Notes under the pieces: model-generated | What the model saw: only the letters and a program-made list of their open reading frames with translations | Databases searched by the model: none | What the model was told of the DNA's origin: nothing | Position numbers and translations under genes: made by a program | Assembly: GCF_958979055.1 (NCBI RefSeq) | Contig: NC_084893.1 | Location: 28,432,487-28,496,486 of the forward strand | Reading direction: 5' to 3' | Source: Alnus glutinosa | Lineage: Eukaryota; Streptophyta; Magnoliopsida; Fagales; Betulaceae | Length of the DNA: 64,000 bases | Shown: positions 10,759 to 22,103 of the stretch, in pieces | Layout: every line of letters begins with the position of its first letter | Numbering within the stretch: the first letter of the stretch is position 1

Positions 10759-11615
10759 GAGCATTCCAATCCGAAGATGCAAATTTTTATCTATTCTAGA
10801 TAATTAAAATTTATTTTTTTGCTAGTTTAGCTAACCACTTTCAAAACTATCATCCATCCGATTATCTAGATTTTTATCTATTTTATTAAAATAATTATTT
10901 TTAAATTTATTATTATTATTTTTGTTAAAATCGTGATCAGGACAAAGAAACGGAGGACTGAGCTTCAGTCACCGTCAAGAACTCCAAGCCAGCAACGATG
11001 AGCTTGCCAGATCGCACCAGCTCCGGCCGACTTTGAAGACCAGCCCGGCAATCCGGTAGTCGTCACCGTCGAGATCTCCAACCCCCGAGCCAGCAAAGAT
11101 GAGCTCGCCATATCGCGTCGAAGCGAGATCGCTCCAGCTCCGACCGACTTTGAAGACCAGCCCTGTGATCTGGTAGTCGTCACCGTCAAGATCTCCAACC
11201 CCCAAGCCAACAACGATGAGCTCGCTAGATTGCTCCAACTCTAGCCGACTCTAAATCTCCAAACGAACAAGGACATGTACCAGCCCGGCAATTCGACAGT
11301 CGTCACTGTCGAGATCTCTAACCCCCGAGCCAACGACGATGAGCTTGCTTGTACTTCCTGGAGAGACTGCCGGCAAGCGGAAGAAAGAAGAAGAAAGTGA
11401 GAGAAACAATCATTAAAAAAAAAAAAAAAAAAAAAAAAAAACACATCGATGGATCTGTGAACAGTGCAACGCCTCATGCGGCATTGCACTGTTCACAGAT
11501 GTTCAACAAATCTAAATTGGCGTTGGGATAGAGAAGCCGATGGAGGGGTGTTTTTGTGGTTTGCTTATGTATTATAGATTTATAGTGAGTTTTACATAAC
11601 CCACTGTGAATGCTC
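10759..11615. mobile_element. Non-autonomous PIF/Harbinger-like element (857 bp)
   Basis: The ends are inverted: GAGCATTCCAATCCG on the left and the complement of GAGCATTCACAGTGGG on the right. Each is flanked by TTA (10756-10758 and 11616-11618), the 3-bp TTA target duplication of PIF/Harbinger transposons. There is no transposase. The interior carries imperfect tandem units of about 100-120 bp between 10965 and 11345 (repeating ACCGTCRAGATCTCC and GATGAGCTCGC) and a long hairpin at 11453-11500. Frames across it are by-products of the GC-rich repeat. Confidence 0.75.
10965..11345. repeat. Imperfect tandem repeat inside the Harbinger-like element
   Basis: Four units start near 10969, 11066, 11181 and 11305, each opening with a version of CACCGTCRAGATCTCCAACC and followed by GATGAGCTYGC. 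Spacing is 97-124 bp. The repeat is GC-rich against an AT-rich background. Confidence 0.7.
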
Positions 11616-11788
11616 TTACATTCATCTTACCCATACTAATGTAACGTGTTTTAAGTGACTTTTCATTTAAAACACGTCATATTATATAATTTTATAAAGT
11701 CAATATAAATAATATTATCTAATTACATACAACAACTTAAAGACAAAAGTTTCTTTTCAAAAAAATAAAATAAAAATTAAAGCTAAAA

Positions 11789-12635
11789 GTCTTAAATAAC
11801 TTGTTATTCGGTGGGTTTGAACAACTTTATTTTTATTTTTTTTTCTTTCTGTTTCACTTTGAATCACATATGGTATATCGCTTATGGGCATATACACAAT
11901 ATAGTACATTCGTCTATCTGCCATCAAAAAATCTAACAAAATTCTATCAAACTAATCAAATTTGACACATTTCATTAACCTTATTAAAAAAATAATAATA
12001 AAGTAATAAAATTTTAAAAACTTAAATTTAAAAATCAAGAAAAAAAAAATGTGGCCACTATTTTTAACCTATAGGAGTGACTGAGCCACCTTTAGGATTG
12101 ATTTGGGGGTAGCGCGGCCACCCTCATTTGGCTTGGAGGTAGTTTCGAGTACCTCCTAAGACTTATATGGGGGCAGCCGAACCACCTCATGGCCATAAGG
12201 ATGGTTCAACCACCCTAAGGCCCTTTGAGGTAGTATTGTCACGCCCAAATTGGCCCTAAAGGTGACTCACTGCCCCTATAGGCCAAAATAGGGGTAGCTG
12301 ACCATCCTCATCAGTCAAAATGGAGGTGGCATTGGCTCAAAGGAGTGGCTCGAACCACCTGTTTCTGTTCTTTTCTTTTCTTTTTTTTTCTTGATTTTTA
12401 AATAGAAGTTTTTTAAATTTTTAAATTTTATTATTTTTTTTTAATAAAGTATATGACACACATTAAGTTTTGATTGGTTTAACGTGAAATTTTGTTAGTT
12501 TTCTTGATGGCAGATGGACTAAGGTACTATTTGGGTATATGCCTATAGGAGTGTTATCATCTGTGATCGAAAGTGAAATCGAGAGGAGGAAAAATATAGT
12601 TGTTAAATTTCAATGGGTAAAAATGTATTTAACCC
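11789..12635. mobile_element. Old long-TIR Mutator-like non-autonomous element
   Basis: About 250 bp at the left (to ~12050) pairs as a diverged inverted repeat with about 265 bp at the right (~12370-12635). Shared landmarks are the CTGCCATCAA segment and an AATCAAGAAAAAAA end. The right terminus reads ATTTAACCC, the complement of GGGTTAAAT, as in the better preserved element at 26176. The centre is GC-rich with repeated GTGGC/GCCACC words. No target duplication could be fixed, which fits an older insertion. Confidence 0.6.
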
Positions 12636-12996
12636 TAAAATTTGTTCAAAGCCGTGGCTTTTAGTTGAAACGAACTTTGGAAAATGTTTGGGTAAAAAAT
12701 TATGCAATAAAATTAACAGAAAAATTTAATTGTTTGGTAGTTAATGTGATAAATGATAAACGAACTGTCACATCAGTTTGTAAAAAATTTATAATAAAAG
12801 CTATAATTCCATAGTGGCTCTCAGAAAAATCTAGAAGTGCAAGGTAATTTAATTTTATGATGAAATTTAAAATCAGTTTTATTTGTTCTCTTTTTTTTCC
12901 TTAAACTTTGGCTATTTTTACTATTGCTCGTTTATGCTTCAGGCATAGAGTGACATTAAAATACAAATAATTATATGCAGGTATTTAATGGAGTAG

Positions 12997-13112
12997 TCCC
13001 CAAAGGTTGCTCAATCGGCTGGGGGCTACGCCTCATGAAGTGGAGGTTACTAGTTGGAATCTTCCCTCCCACTCTAATGTGGACATGTCAAAAAAAAAAA
13101 AAAAAAAAAAAA
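12997..13112 (+). mobile_element. tRNA-derived SINE with 18-bp target-site duplication
   Basis: A 116-bp insert with an A-box-like GGTTGCTCAATCGG at about 13005, a B-box-like AGTTGGAATC about 45 bp further on, and a terminal run of more than 20 A. It is flanked by perfect direct repeats AGGTATTTAATGGAGTAG at 12979-12996 and 13113-13130. The long perfect duplication and clean poly-A mark a LINE-mobilised SINE that inserted recently. Confidence 0.88.
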
Positions 13113-13176
13113 AGGTATTTAATGGAGTAGGGTTTTGAATTTTCCATATTTTAGTTGCTAGTTTTCCATTTATGCT

Positions 13177-13967
13177 ATGTTTGTTTCGCTGTGAAATGGT
13201 TTTCGTCGTAAAATATTTTCAGGGAAGTAATTTTTTAGAAAAATGTTTTTTGTCGAAATTATTTTCCGGTGTTTGGCGCGTACGGAAAATTACAAATATT
13301 TTTTTATATTTTTATTCAATCATATTAATTTAAAAAAAATAAATTTTATTCACAACATAAAAATATATTAATATAAAATAATACAAATATATATATATTT
13401 GGCGCATACGGATTTTGGCAAAAGTGGTCGGAATCTGGCCATTTGTACTGGATTCCGACAATCCCGACCAGTTGATCGGAAGCCGGCCATCCTGGCCAGC
13501 TGGCTGGGATCTGCTGTTCTGGGAGTATCTCGACCATAACAGCCGTATCCGGCAGGATCCCAGCTAGACTTTCGGGGATTCGACCAGAACAGACGGATCT
13601 CGACCGAAATTTGGCACAATACTGCAGGAATCCAGCGACGGTAGCCGGATGTCGCTAGATTCTGGCATAATTTTTCAGATTCCGGCATCGACCGGTGCCG
13701 GAATTTGGCTTGTCGAAATCCAGCGATAGTCAACTAGTTGAACATAAAGGTCGACTGTGTCGTTTAAAAGAGGGTCGACTGCATCTGTCATCAACGAAAA
13801 ATGATTTACGCATTTAAAAAGCGTAAATCATTTTCTAAAATTTACTAAGTATTTTTGGTCAAACGGAAATTATTTTTTGGTTGACCATTACTTTCGTCCG
13901 TACCAAACACCGAAAAATGTCGAAATTATTTTTCAGAAACTATTTTAGGTCGAAACAAACGAAACAT
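13177..13967. mobile_element. hAT-like non-autonomous element with inverted ends
   Basis: The left end, ATGTTTGTTTCG, is inverted at the right end (CGAAACAAACGAAACAT). The arms match for over 100 bp, including a GGTGTTTGGCGCGTACG / CGTCCGTACCAAACACC pair. The interior has repeated ATTCCGAC/CCGGCC words and a perfect hairpin near 13799-13835. The 121-residue minus-strand frame across it is a repeat by-product. No target duplication was clear, so class is tentative. Confidence 0.6.
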
Positions 13968-14576
13968 TAGAAACAACATGAACATTTCAATTTTTACCAG
14001 TTTTTATCCAGCAATTAAAATTGGGTGGCACAATCTAACGGATGCAAGCCAGAAAAGTTGAACATGAAATAAAATAAAATAAAATAAAATGAATTGAATG
14101 AAATAAATAACAAAGGGATGCAAAATAAATTCAAATACTGAGATTAAACCAACAGATAAATATGTGGGAAAGTAGAGCATCACAAGACATCCAATGAAGT
14201 ACATTAAAGAACAATCATAGAGTCAATTGTAAAAGAACATGTCCATAAATTGAGCAAAAAATTGCTAATCCAAGAAAGAACACTTCACAAAAACAAAGGC
14301 AAGCCCATAATGTGAAGTGTGTAGCCCTGGCCGCTTGTAAACGTAAACATCTAAGTGTCAGACTTTCAGTAACTTTTATTGGTTCAGAATGAAGCTGGTG
14401 GATCCTATTCCCTAATCCTGATCAATAATTCTCCTTACAATTTGTGCAAATGTGAGAGCGCAGCTTGTTCGGTCTCACACCAAGCTGATTATTGCAGTTA
14501 ATGCCACTTACCCACTTCGGAATCGCAGCCCATTCGTGCAAAGTCCCAGTCTTCGACACATTTGGAGGATTTGACG
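13968..14576. other. Spacer and probable promoter/5'UTR of the LOG-like gene
   Basis: AT-rich, with a short AAAAT tandem run at about 14065-14090. No gene or clear TATA box could be placed. Part of it must hold the promoter and 5'UTR of the following gene. Confidence 0.4.
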
Positions 14577-17480
14577 ATGGGGTTCTCAATGGTGGGTTCA
14601 TTGGGTTCTCAAATCTCGGTGAGAAATTCTCATCGAAGGAGGTTAAAGTTTCAATCTTTTAGTGAAAGAGCAACACATACCATAACTTTCAAGTCTCATC
14701 CAGCAAAGGTTTTGTTGAGCAAGCGTGAAGCAATTGAATTTGAGGAGAGAACAAGCCCAAATGAGGTACCCCCTTTTGATCTTCTCTAATGTTTAGCTGT
14801 GGAGTGTGGAATTTTCTCTTCTTCTTTTTTTCTTTTTTCTTTGTTATGAATTTTTTGAAGTACTCGTTATTCTGCCAGTGTGAATTAATTGGTGTTCCAG
14901 AGGACAACAGTCAACAAACCTCATTGAGAATTTGAGATTAACCCACTTTCTAGTTCTCCTTCATTTTTTTCTTTCTTTTGGGGGTTCTATCTGAGCTTGT
15001 AGATTTTGATTGCCATTTGATAGAATTAGAGGAACACCAAATCTGTTGGAAAAGTACAGCTTTCTATTGACTGCTTTGATGGAGTGACTATGCTGAATAA
15101 GTCTGAAAAATAAGATATTGGTGACATTAATGAATGTTTCTTGACATTCCAATCAATAGCAGTAGTAATAATTGGTTCTGTTTGGTGTTTGACACAGAAA
15201 CAAGTGAGTTCGTAATTGTATATGTATAGGTTCACAAACACGCCGTTATTGTCTAGATTAATTCTTACAGATGCGTGCACAACAAAATAAGTGAGATGGG
15301 TTGTTATCTGGACTATATTGAAATCTTTCATGCGCCAGGAACAAATTTTATTTTTTCCAATAAAAAAGCAAAAAAGAATGAGAAGCAGAAGTAATGGTTG
15401 CCCTCTAAAATGAAGGGGATGTCTATGCTTGGTGAGAAATGGCAGCATGTTAAAGTTTAAGAAAACAGAAATGTATTCCAACCACTTGTTGAGTTTTTAG
15501 ATGCCCGTTCTGCAGCATGTGCTTCTACTTAGACACATCTTTTCAGTGAAATGCTACACAGCTGTTTGAATAAAAGAATTATTATGAGATCATAGGAAGG
15601 AGCAGGATCTGGTGGGTGCGGTGAACTTAAAAAAGTAGAAACATGTTGCTACTTTGTTGATGAAATTCTTTTTCATTTCATAGGAAAGATAGAATAGCTT
15701 CCCTTTTTGGGTGTGAGACGGATAAACAAGCTCTCTTTCAGCTCATAAGTGGATGCATTGCATTTCCTACTTTTGATTTGTACCAAAACAAATAGAAGTT
15801 CAATCTCTTAACCTCTTAACATATGAGTTTGAATTCCTAACATATGACTTCAATCTCCTAATATTTCTTGCAAAGCAGATAAACAGCTTGTCTAGCTACA
15901 CACAAATAGCATTCTTATACACAAAAAATAAGAGCTTTGAATTCCTTTTTATCTCCAGTTCATACTCAGCTATCTGAGACCGGTTAATGTCAAGAGCTTG
16001 TATTTCCTACTATTAGGGAGGTTGGTATATCTGTTTCTGTTCTGGCTGGTGGTAAGGGCAAATCTGAGGGATATCTTAGTGCAATTGTTACTTTCTTGCC
16101 AAACTCAACCGATTTGAGGGGTGAGTTTTGTTTGGGGGTGGGGTGTTGGAGAAGTGAAAGTGGACTATGTAATTTATGGATCTTGATGCCAGGATTTGGA
16201 ACTTCTTATTGGTTGCAGCCATTTTCTTTAATCCGAGAGTTTTGTGCACTGCTGCAAAAATTGTGAATATTGTGAATCTCAAATGCTTTGCAATTTTTAT
16301 GAATGCTTGAAAGGGCTTACTAGCTAGCTTGTTTTAATTGTTTGAAAGGTCAGAAAAGAGATAGAACAATGCTATGAACTCATACACAGACTTGGGAGGG
16401 GAGTTGTGTATTTGGGTTCTTCCAGGATGGGAACTGGTCATTCACATTACAAGCAAGCACTAGAGTTGGGCAGAGAGGCAAGTGACTTTATATATTGCTT
16501 CCTTTGCTTTTCTATATCACACATGCTTGTAGATATTTGTATCTGAATCAGGCATATATTTACATGCACCAAGAATACTGTTGAGACTTAGCAGCACACA
16601 ACCACAGATTGCATCCTGGAAGTACAATTTTCATATTGACTGAGCTTCTTCCACCTTCCATAGAACAGATTGCCAACCTTTTGGGCTGCACTTCATGGTC
16701 AGGGGCTGGTCCCGGGCTAATGGATGCTGCTACTAAAGGTGCTTTACAAGCAGGAAGACCAGTTGGTGGGTTTAAGATAGGTAAAGAAGCTGGCGAATGG
16801 ACATCGTCAAACTTTCATTCATATCTTCCCTCAGAAGCTTACCTTACTTGCAGGTAATATACTTTTGATGGCAGCTTTTGCTTTTTAGCAAAAAAACAAA
16901 AGCATTAACAAACAATTCAAAACACAAAAATCTCAAAACTACTTTCACTTTTACCGGTTTATGTCACATCACAACCAAAAAAAAAAAAGGGGGCTCTCTA
17001 AAAAGTCTTACCTAACGAACTTGCCACCTTGTCATCATATTTTGATGCTTCTCAGTTGAATGAACTGTGTTTTAATACTGCAGGTTTTTTTCTGCGAGGA
17101 AGCATGGGTTGGTGGATGCTGCAGTTAGGGGCAGTTGTTCTGATAGAACTGCTGTTGTTGCTCTCCCTGGAGGTATTGGTACTCTAGACGAGGTGTTTGA
17201 GATATTAGCATTAATTCAACTGGAAAGGATTGGATCACAGCTTCCTGTTCCCTTCCTTTTAGTGAACTATGACTCATTCTATTCGAAGCTATTAGACTTT
17301 CTCGATGATTGTGAGGGTTGGGGTACTGTGTCCAAAGGAGAGGTTGCATCACTATGGAAGGTCTGCAGCAATAACTCAGAGGCTTTGGCTTATTTGGCAG
17401 AATTTTATAGTCTCCCCCTTAGTGACAAATGCAAGCATGGGACTGAACTGCAAAGTCCACGTGGGTCAGTTTCTTCATAA
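14577..17480 (+). CDS. LOG-family / putative lysine decarboxylase-like protein, plastid-type N terminus
   Basis: Four coding exons: 14577-14765, 16349-16477, 16669-16853 and 17084-17480, totalling 299 residues. The start is the first ATG (MGFSMVGSLGSQ); the frame upstream only opens at a TTG. The first 45 residues are rich in Ser/Arg/Lys and poor in acids, like a plastid transit peptide. The Rossmann-like LOG fold follows: VVYLGSSRMG, then WSGAGPGLMDAATKGAL, and the signature LPGGIGTLDEVFE (PGGxGTxxE). LOG enzymes release free cytokinin bases from their nucleotides, but this diverged branch (like Arabidopsis At1g50575, as I recall) is not proven to do so. Intron 2 starts with GC (AG|GCAAGT), a GC-AG intron required to join LGRE to IANLLGC. 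Intron 1 is 1.6 kb. Confidence 0.88.
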
Positions 17481-17853
17481 CTTTTGGGTTTGATGATGAA
17501 CTAATTTTTATGAGATTCCTTTTTCACTAATAATCATTTAAAAATTTAGGCATGGAAGTTTTTATGTACCTCTGCAGACTGCAATGGGAAAAAGCTATCA
17601 TAAAGACATGATTCATGTTCTATACTTTGTGATAATTTGGTTGGAATCAGTTTGCAGAATCTGCTTACAAAGAAAAAATAAATGTAGCTCACAAGTAATT
17701 CTATAATTATGGTAAAGAATAAACTACAAGTTAAAGAAGTGTAGCTCACCCAGAAAATGCCTGTTTCTGGTTTTCTAATTTATATGCATATACTTCGGTT
17801 GATAGTTATTTTTTTCAAGAGAAATTCTGCAAGGTGGTTAAGTTTTCTAAAGA

Positions 17854-18012
17854 GAGTAATGCCACTACTTTTATCGCACTTTTATCTTACTTTGCTGATG
17901 TGGCACTATCAATTAGTCATTGGATTTTTTTTTTTTAAAAAAAAACGGTTGATTTAAAGGCTAATTAGTGTCACATCAGCAACATGGGATAAAGGTGAAA
18001 TAAAATGTGTCT
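17854..18012. mobile_element. MITE-like inverted repeat
   Basis: Left arm GAGTAATGCCACTACTTTTATCGCAC with GCTGATGTGGCACTA is mirrored by the right arm TAGTGTCACATCAGC and GATAAAGGTGAAATAAAATG around a poly-T/poly-A centre. It is an imperfect foldback MITE in the 3' spacer of the LOG-like gene. The GAGTAATG terminus is shared with elements at 25918 and 61489. Confidence 0.55.
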
Positions 18013-18555
18013 TAGGATTCGTATATCTCTCTCCTTCAATGAGTGAATTGGTATTGGATAAGTGCACCACAAGGTGACACCAACTCACAAGGAGATATAT
18101 ATTTTTGCAGACAATTCATTTTGTCAAAAAGACTTCATCAGAATATTTAAAATTCGATCGGCCGAAGTTTTTCTCTAAATTGAATTGGAAGAATTTTCTT
18201 GAATTTAGCCTATTAAACCAATATATGTTCGAAATGCATGTGATTTCACGTGAGAATAACATCCTCTATTATAAATAAATAAATAAAAAAAAATCATTTC
18301 TTTATTCCTTCTGCACTCATCTTACACACGTTGTAAAGTAAGAGTTCAACAGCAATTGAGACTCCTACTTGACAATTAGATACTTGGTAAACTAGACTCT
18401 TACTTAGACAATAATATGAAGATTGCAACCCAACTGAAATATAAAGATTACAACAAAATAACGAACTACAAGATGAGTGCCTAACATGTGCATCATATAC
18501 CATGACCCCCGATTGATCAAAAAACACAAACGGAAGACAAGCATACTCCAACATT

Positions 18556-19720
18556 TCACATCATGCAGCAATATTGAATCCGCTTTTCTTCACTCTTTTT
18601 GAGAGCCGCCGCCGCCGCCGGAGGTGGTGGTAGTGTTTGTCTATCAACCACCGGCAACGACGCATGCGGAGAGGATTGAGCCACCATCTCAGAGCGTTGG
18701 CAGTTTTCATCCACATAGGCCAGCCTTCCATACTGATTATTTCCATAGCCATAGCCCAGAGCTCCATATTGATGATTTAGACTATAGCCATTTACATAGT
18801 CATAGCCTAGTCTTCTATATTGACCATATTCATCGTAGTAACCATCTCCTTGCATTACAGGATTGTTCTTATTTTGACGTCTAGAATCAACCCAACAGAG
18901 TTCTGCATGTTTTGCTTTTGATAGCCTTCTCATAAGCCTGCCTGCGTCTATATTACCCGATACATATGCAATTCCTTCTTGGGAATCAATGTTGAAGGAT
19001 ACACCTAATAAAAAGAATAATATAAATATATTAATTTACACCATCTTTGGTTACATTATAAATATATTAATTTAGTGTGTGTTTCGGCCCGTGATTTTGC
19101 AGCCTAAAGTATTTTGTTTAGGATTGCGTTTGAAAAAAAATTGATTGTTCAAGGCAAGGGGGTGTCAGGTGTGTATGTTATACACAATAATAATTGAGTG
19201 TCTGTTTGGTTTAGCGGTTTCAAAACATACAGCACGATTTCGAAACGCAGTTAATGAAAACGTGATTTTGATTTTAAAAAACACAGTCAAGTGTTAGGTA
19301 AAAACGTGATTTTGATTTTGTAAGCTAAAGTATCTCGTTTGAGAGTGCGTTTGAAAAAAATACGGTTCGAAGCAAGGAGCATACGTAATCAATAATAACG
19401 TTTGTCTTCAAACCATACATTTTAAAACTACTAAACTAACCAGACACTCGACTTCTTAGCAAATGAAGCCCTAGCATAACATGCATGATGAAAATGGAGA
19501 ATGATAAAATACCTTCTATGCTACTCAACACATTGTCCATTGACTTTTGCCATCCATCAGACTGGGTATCCACCTTCAAAGCACACCTCTGTTTAAAAAT
19601 TAACAAAAAAAAATAAAAATAAAAATAAAAATAGAGAAGGGAATCAAAAAGAGTAGCTAGAAAGAAGGCAATAAACCATTAAACCATGAAAACTAGTACC
19701 ACAAATGACGAGGACTCCAT
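18556..19720 (-). CDS. HMA-domain isoprenylated protein (HIPP-like) lacking the metal-binding CxxC
   Basis: Three coding exons on the minus strand: 19720-19700, 19588-19513 and 19004-18556, 181 residues. Residues 1-75 form a ferredoxin-like HMA fold (RCALKVDTQSDGWQKSMDNV, LSSIEGVSFNIDSQEGIAYV, NIDAGRLMRRLSKA). Where classical HMA domains have MxCxxC, this has CALKVDTQSDG, so copper/zinc binding by the usual pair of cysteines is lost. A Tyr/Gly/Asn-rich linker with repeated YGN-type units follows, then a Pro/Ala stretch. The C terminus is CCMM, a CaaX farnesylation box, so the protein should be membrane-tethered. HIPPs act in metal homeostasis and stress, and some non-binding types in defence. 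Intron 2 contains a small TIR transposon (19196-19449). Confidence 0.8.
19196..19449. mobile_element. Small TIR transposon in an intron of the HIPP-like gene
   Basis: Inverted termini GAGTGTCTGTTTGG and the complement of GAGTGTCTGGTTAG. Interior words (GTGATTTTG..GCTAAAGTAT..GTGCGTTTGAAAAAAA) are partly repeated just outside at 19090-19140. Likely a hAT-type MITE; no clean target duplication was seen. It lies fully within intron 2 and should be spliced out. Confidence 0.6.
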
Positions 19721-20154
19721 TGAATCAAACTTTGGCTGAGAACACTAAACAAAAAATATGTGTGTCTCGCTCTTTGATCCAAAACCCTAATCAAGAAAAT
19801 GGCGTTGCTTGTTGAAGAATAAAATGGAACTTTCAGAGTGACCAATATATCTAAAAAGATTGCATATGATCATAGATATATATATAATATTTTCCATTTC
19901 TGCAGTGTAATCTTTTAAGGATTGCATGGGCATTCATTTGGTGTGGAGATCGTTCTGAAAATCAGTATATTGGAAGAATCAAGCTTTTCAACCAATCTCA
20001 TCCTCCACAAATCTTTCCTTTTTTTATTTTTTATTTTTTTTGGTGTTTTGTGATTGGTGGAGTTGGATTAACAAGAAATTAATGTGAATATTCAATTACC
20101 ATAAAAAGCCTTGTCCGAGAAAAACTCCTAGGAAAAGGACCACCAATTGACATT

Positions 20155-20305
20155 CCTATATTAATTTAGCTTGGGTGCACATAAAAAGTTAGGAGTTTGA
20201 ATTTTATTTTCGTAATTCATTTTTTATTTTTAATGAAAAATTCTCTGTGTTGGTCTCGCTTGCTAAGAAAAAATTTCGACCCACATATAAAGGGAGTGTT
20301 AAAGT
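20155..20305. repeat. Possible old SINE-like relic
   Basis: Contains GTTAGGAGTTTGAAT, similar to a degenerate B-box, then a T-rich stretch and TTGGTCTCGCTTG..TTTCGACCCACAT. The pattern resembles old plant SINE-like repeats, but no A-box, tail or target duplication could be fixed. Confidence 0.3.
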
Positions 20306-21289
20306 ATTAATTAACTTAAGTTTTTTGAACAACAAATACTTTAATCGTGTCCGAACGAGAGGTGGGCCTCTTTACCACCTTTACAATCTCTGATGTAGTT
20401 TTTATTTGCTTCCTTCAGATTTAATAACCCTATTAAAATGTATTGAAAATCACATCCTCTAAAAAATATGTGTGAGTTTAATAGAATAAATTGAAGGAAT
20501 TTATTTTAATTCAGACCCAGTTTAGAGAAAAATTGTATCCTATATAATGTGGGACAATTTGCATTTGCAGCCCTTTAAAAAGAAAAAAGAAAAAAAAGAA
20601 AAGGCATATTGATTGCTGAGATACTATATGTATATAGGACACTATTTTACATTGGATGATCCCTATAAAAAGAGTTATTTACTCTTTTATAGACTTGTGA
20701 TAGATAAAAAGACAAAAGATGGAGTATTTTACTTTTTCGTATTATTATAAATAATTAAAATAAAATCTTTATTATTGTTGCAAGCTGACAAATTCTCTTT
20801 TGATCTGAAAGTTATATTTAATTGTCATCATCCACAAATCACTAAAACAGGTAAAAAAAAAAAATAAAAAAAATACAACAAACATATATAAAACAAATGA
20901 AAAGGCAAAACAAAATTCTTCAATTGTCAGTAAACAACTGCCATAAATCATATCCAATTTCAACCTTAAACAGCAGCTCGTCCTAAAAAATAAAAGAAAA
21001 AATAATGCTAAAAACTACATTTTTATTATATAATAATCTCACAATGTTGATAGGGTTGTCATGACCCTTAAATCAGTCTTTGTTAGAAGAGTAATATTAC
21101 TATATATCATAGTTGATGTAGCAAGGTCTAATATACCTTTAATATATATATATATATATGGATGATCCAATTACTACTAGACCATACTACATACTCTTGC
21201 TGATTTTTAAACAGGTAAAAAACCAATGACTAATTCTTATTTTCTCTTACCGACCATGTGTTATTCGTTATTATAACTATAAATAAATC

Positions 21290-21570
21290 AGTATGTTCAA
21301 CAACCCGCTCGATACTCGTTTAAATTCAATTCGAACTCGATTACAATTATATATTTATACTATAGGTAATGTATAGATGTTGGTCACAAACTCGAGCTTA
21401 TCGAATCACACATTAAAAAATTTAATAGCCTAACTCGAGCTCGAGTTGAACCAAGCTAATCCTCCTCTGGCTCGGCCTGAAATGATATTTTCAACAAGCT
21501 TGAGCTTGCCTAAACTTCCAACGAGCCGAAATTGAACACATATTTTATACCTCGGCTCCGTTCAATACCA
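21290..21570. repeat. CTCGAG-rich transposon relic
   Basis: Repeated CTCGAGCT/GAGCTTG-type words in an AT-rich setting (for example AACTCGAGCTCGAGTTG at about 21433 and CAAGCTTGAGCTTGCC at about 21498). This is a common look for old non-autonomous DNA-transposon ends in eudicots; class not determined. Confidence 0.4.
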
Positions 21571-22103
21571 GCCCTATTCGCCATTGAAGTTGGGCGATAG
21601 GCAAATATAGGAGTCAAGTTTGGGCTGGACTCAAATAAATGGACCTATAAACCATCTAAACCCACAGATTCTTCCTGAGCAATATGTTATATGGGCCAGC
21701 GTGATAGCTTGCGTTCATTTTAGGACCAACTATGGAAACTTTTAGATTTGGTATTAATCCTGGAAAGTCAATGACAAAAAGGAAAATTTCAATGACAAAT
21801 TTAACATATTGCTATGGAAGAATTTGTGGGACATTCTCGATATAAATTCCTGTATAAGGATCCTCTCCATTTAAGAATAGGTGAAATACAGCGGGATCTA
21901 TTTTACTGTTTATATTTTGTTTTGTTGCATTTAATGGTATATATAATATCATGTTATTTAAAATTTTTAAATAACATGTCAACATATAAAGATATGTGAA
22001 ATGGACCCTCTCTATTTTACTTGATCTTTATTTTATGGTTTATATTAAATTTCATAGATATAATAATATGTTTGTTGTCGCATCATTTAATTTAAGTCTC
22101 ATT

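Noticed and set aside
10965-11238. Overlapping minus-strand frames with repeated LEISTVTT and GLVFKVGRSW motifs
   Set aside because: Repeat units of the Harbinger-like element read in several frames; not a protein repeat under selection as far as can be seen.
13368-13733. 121-codon minus-strand frame, Arg/Pro/Ser-rich
   Set aside because: Lies in the repeated interior of a TIR element, with repeats producing the open frame; no domain and atypical composition.
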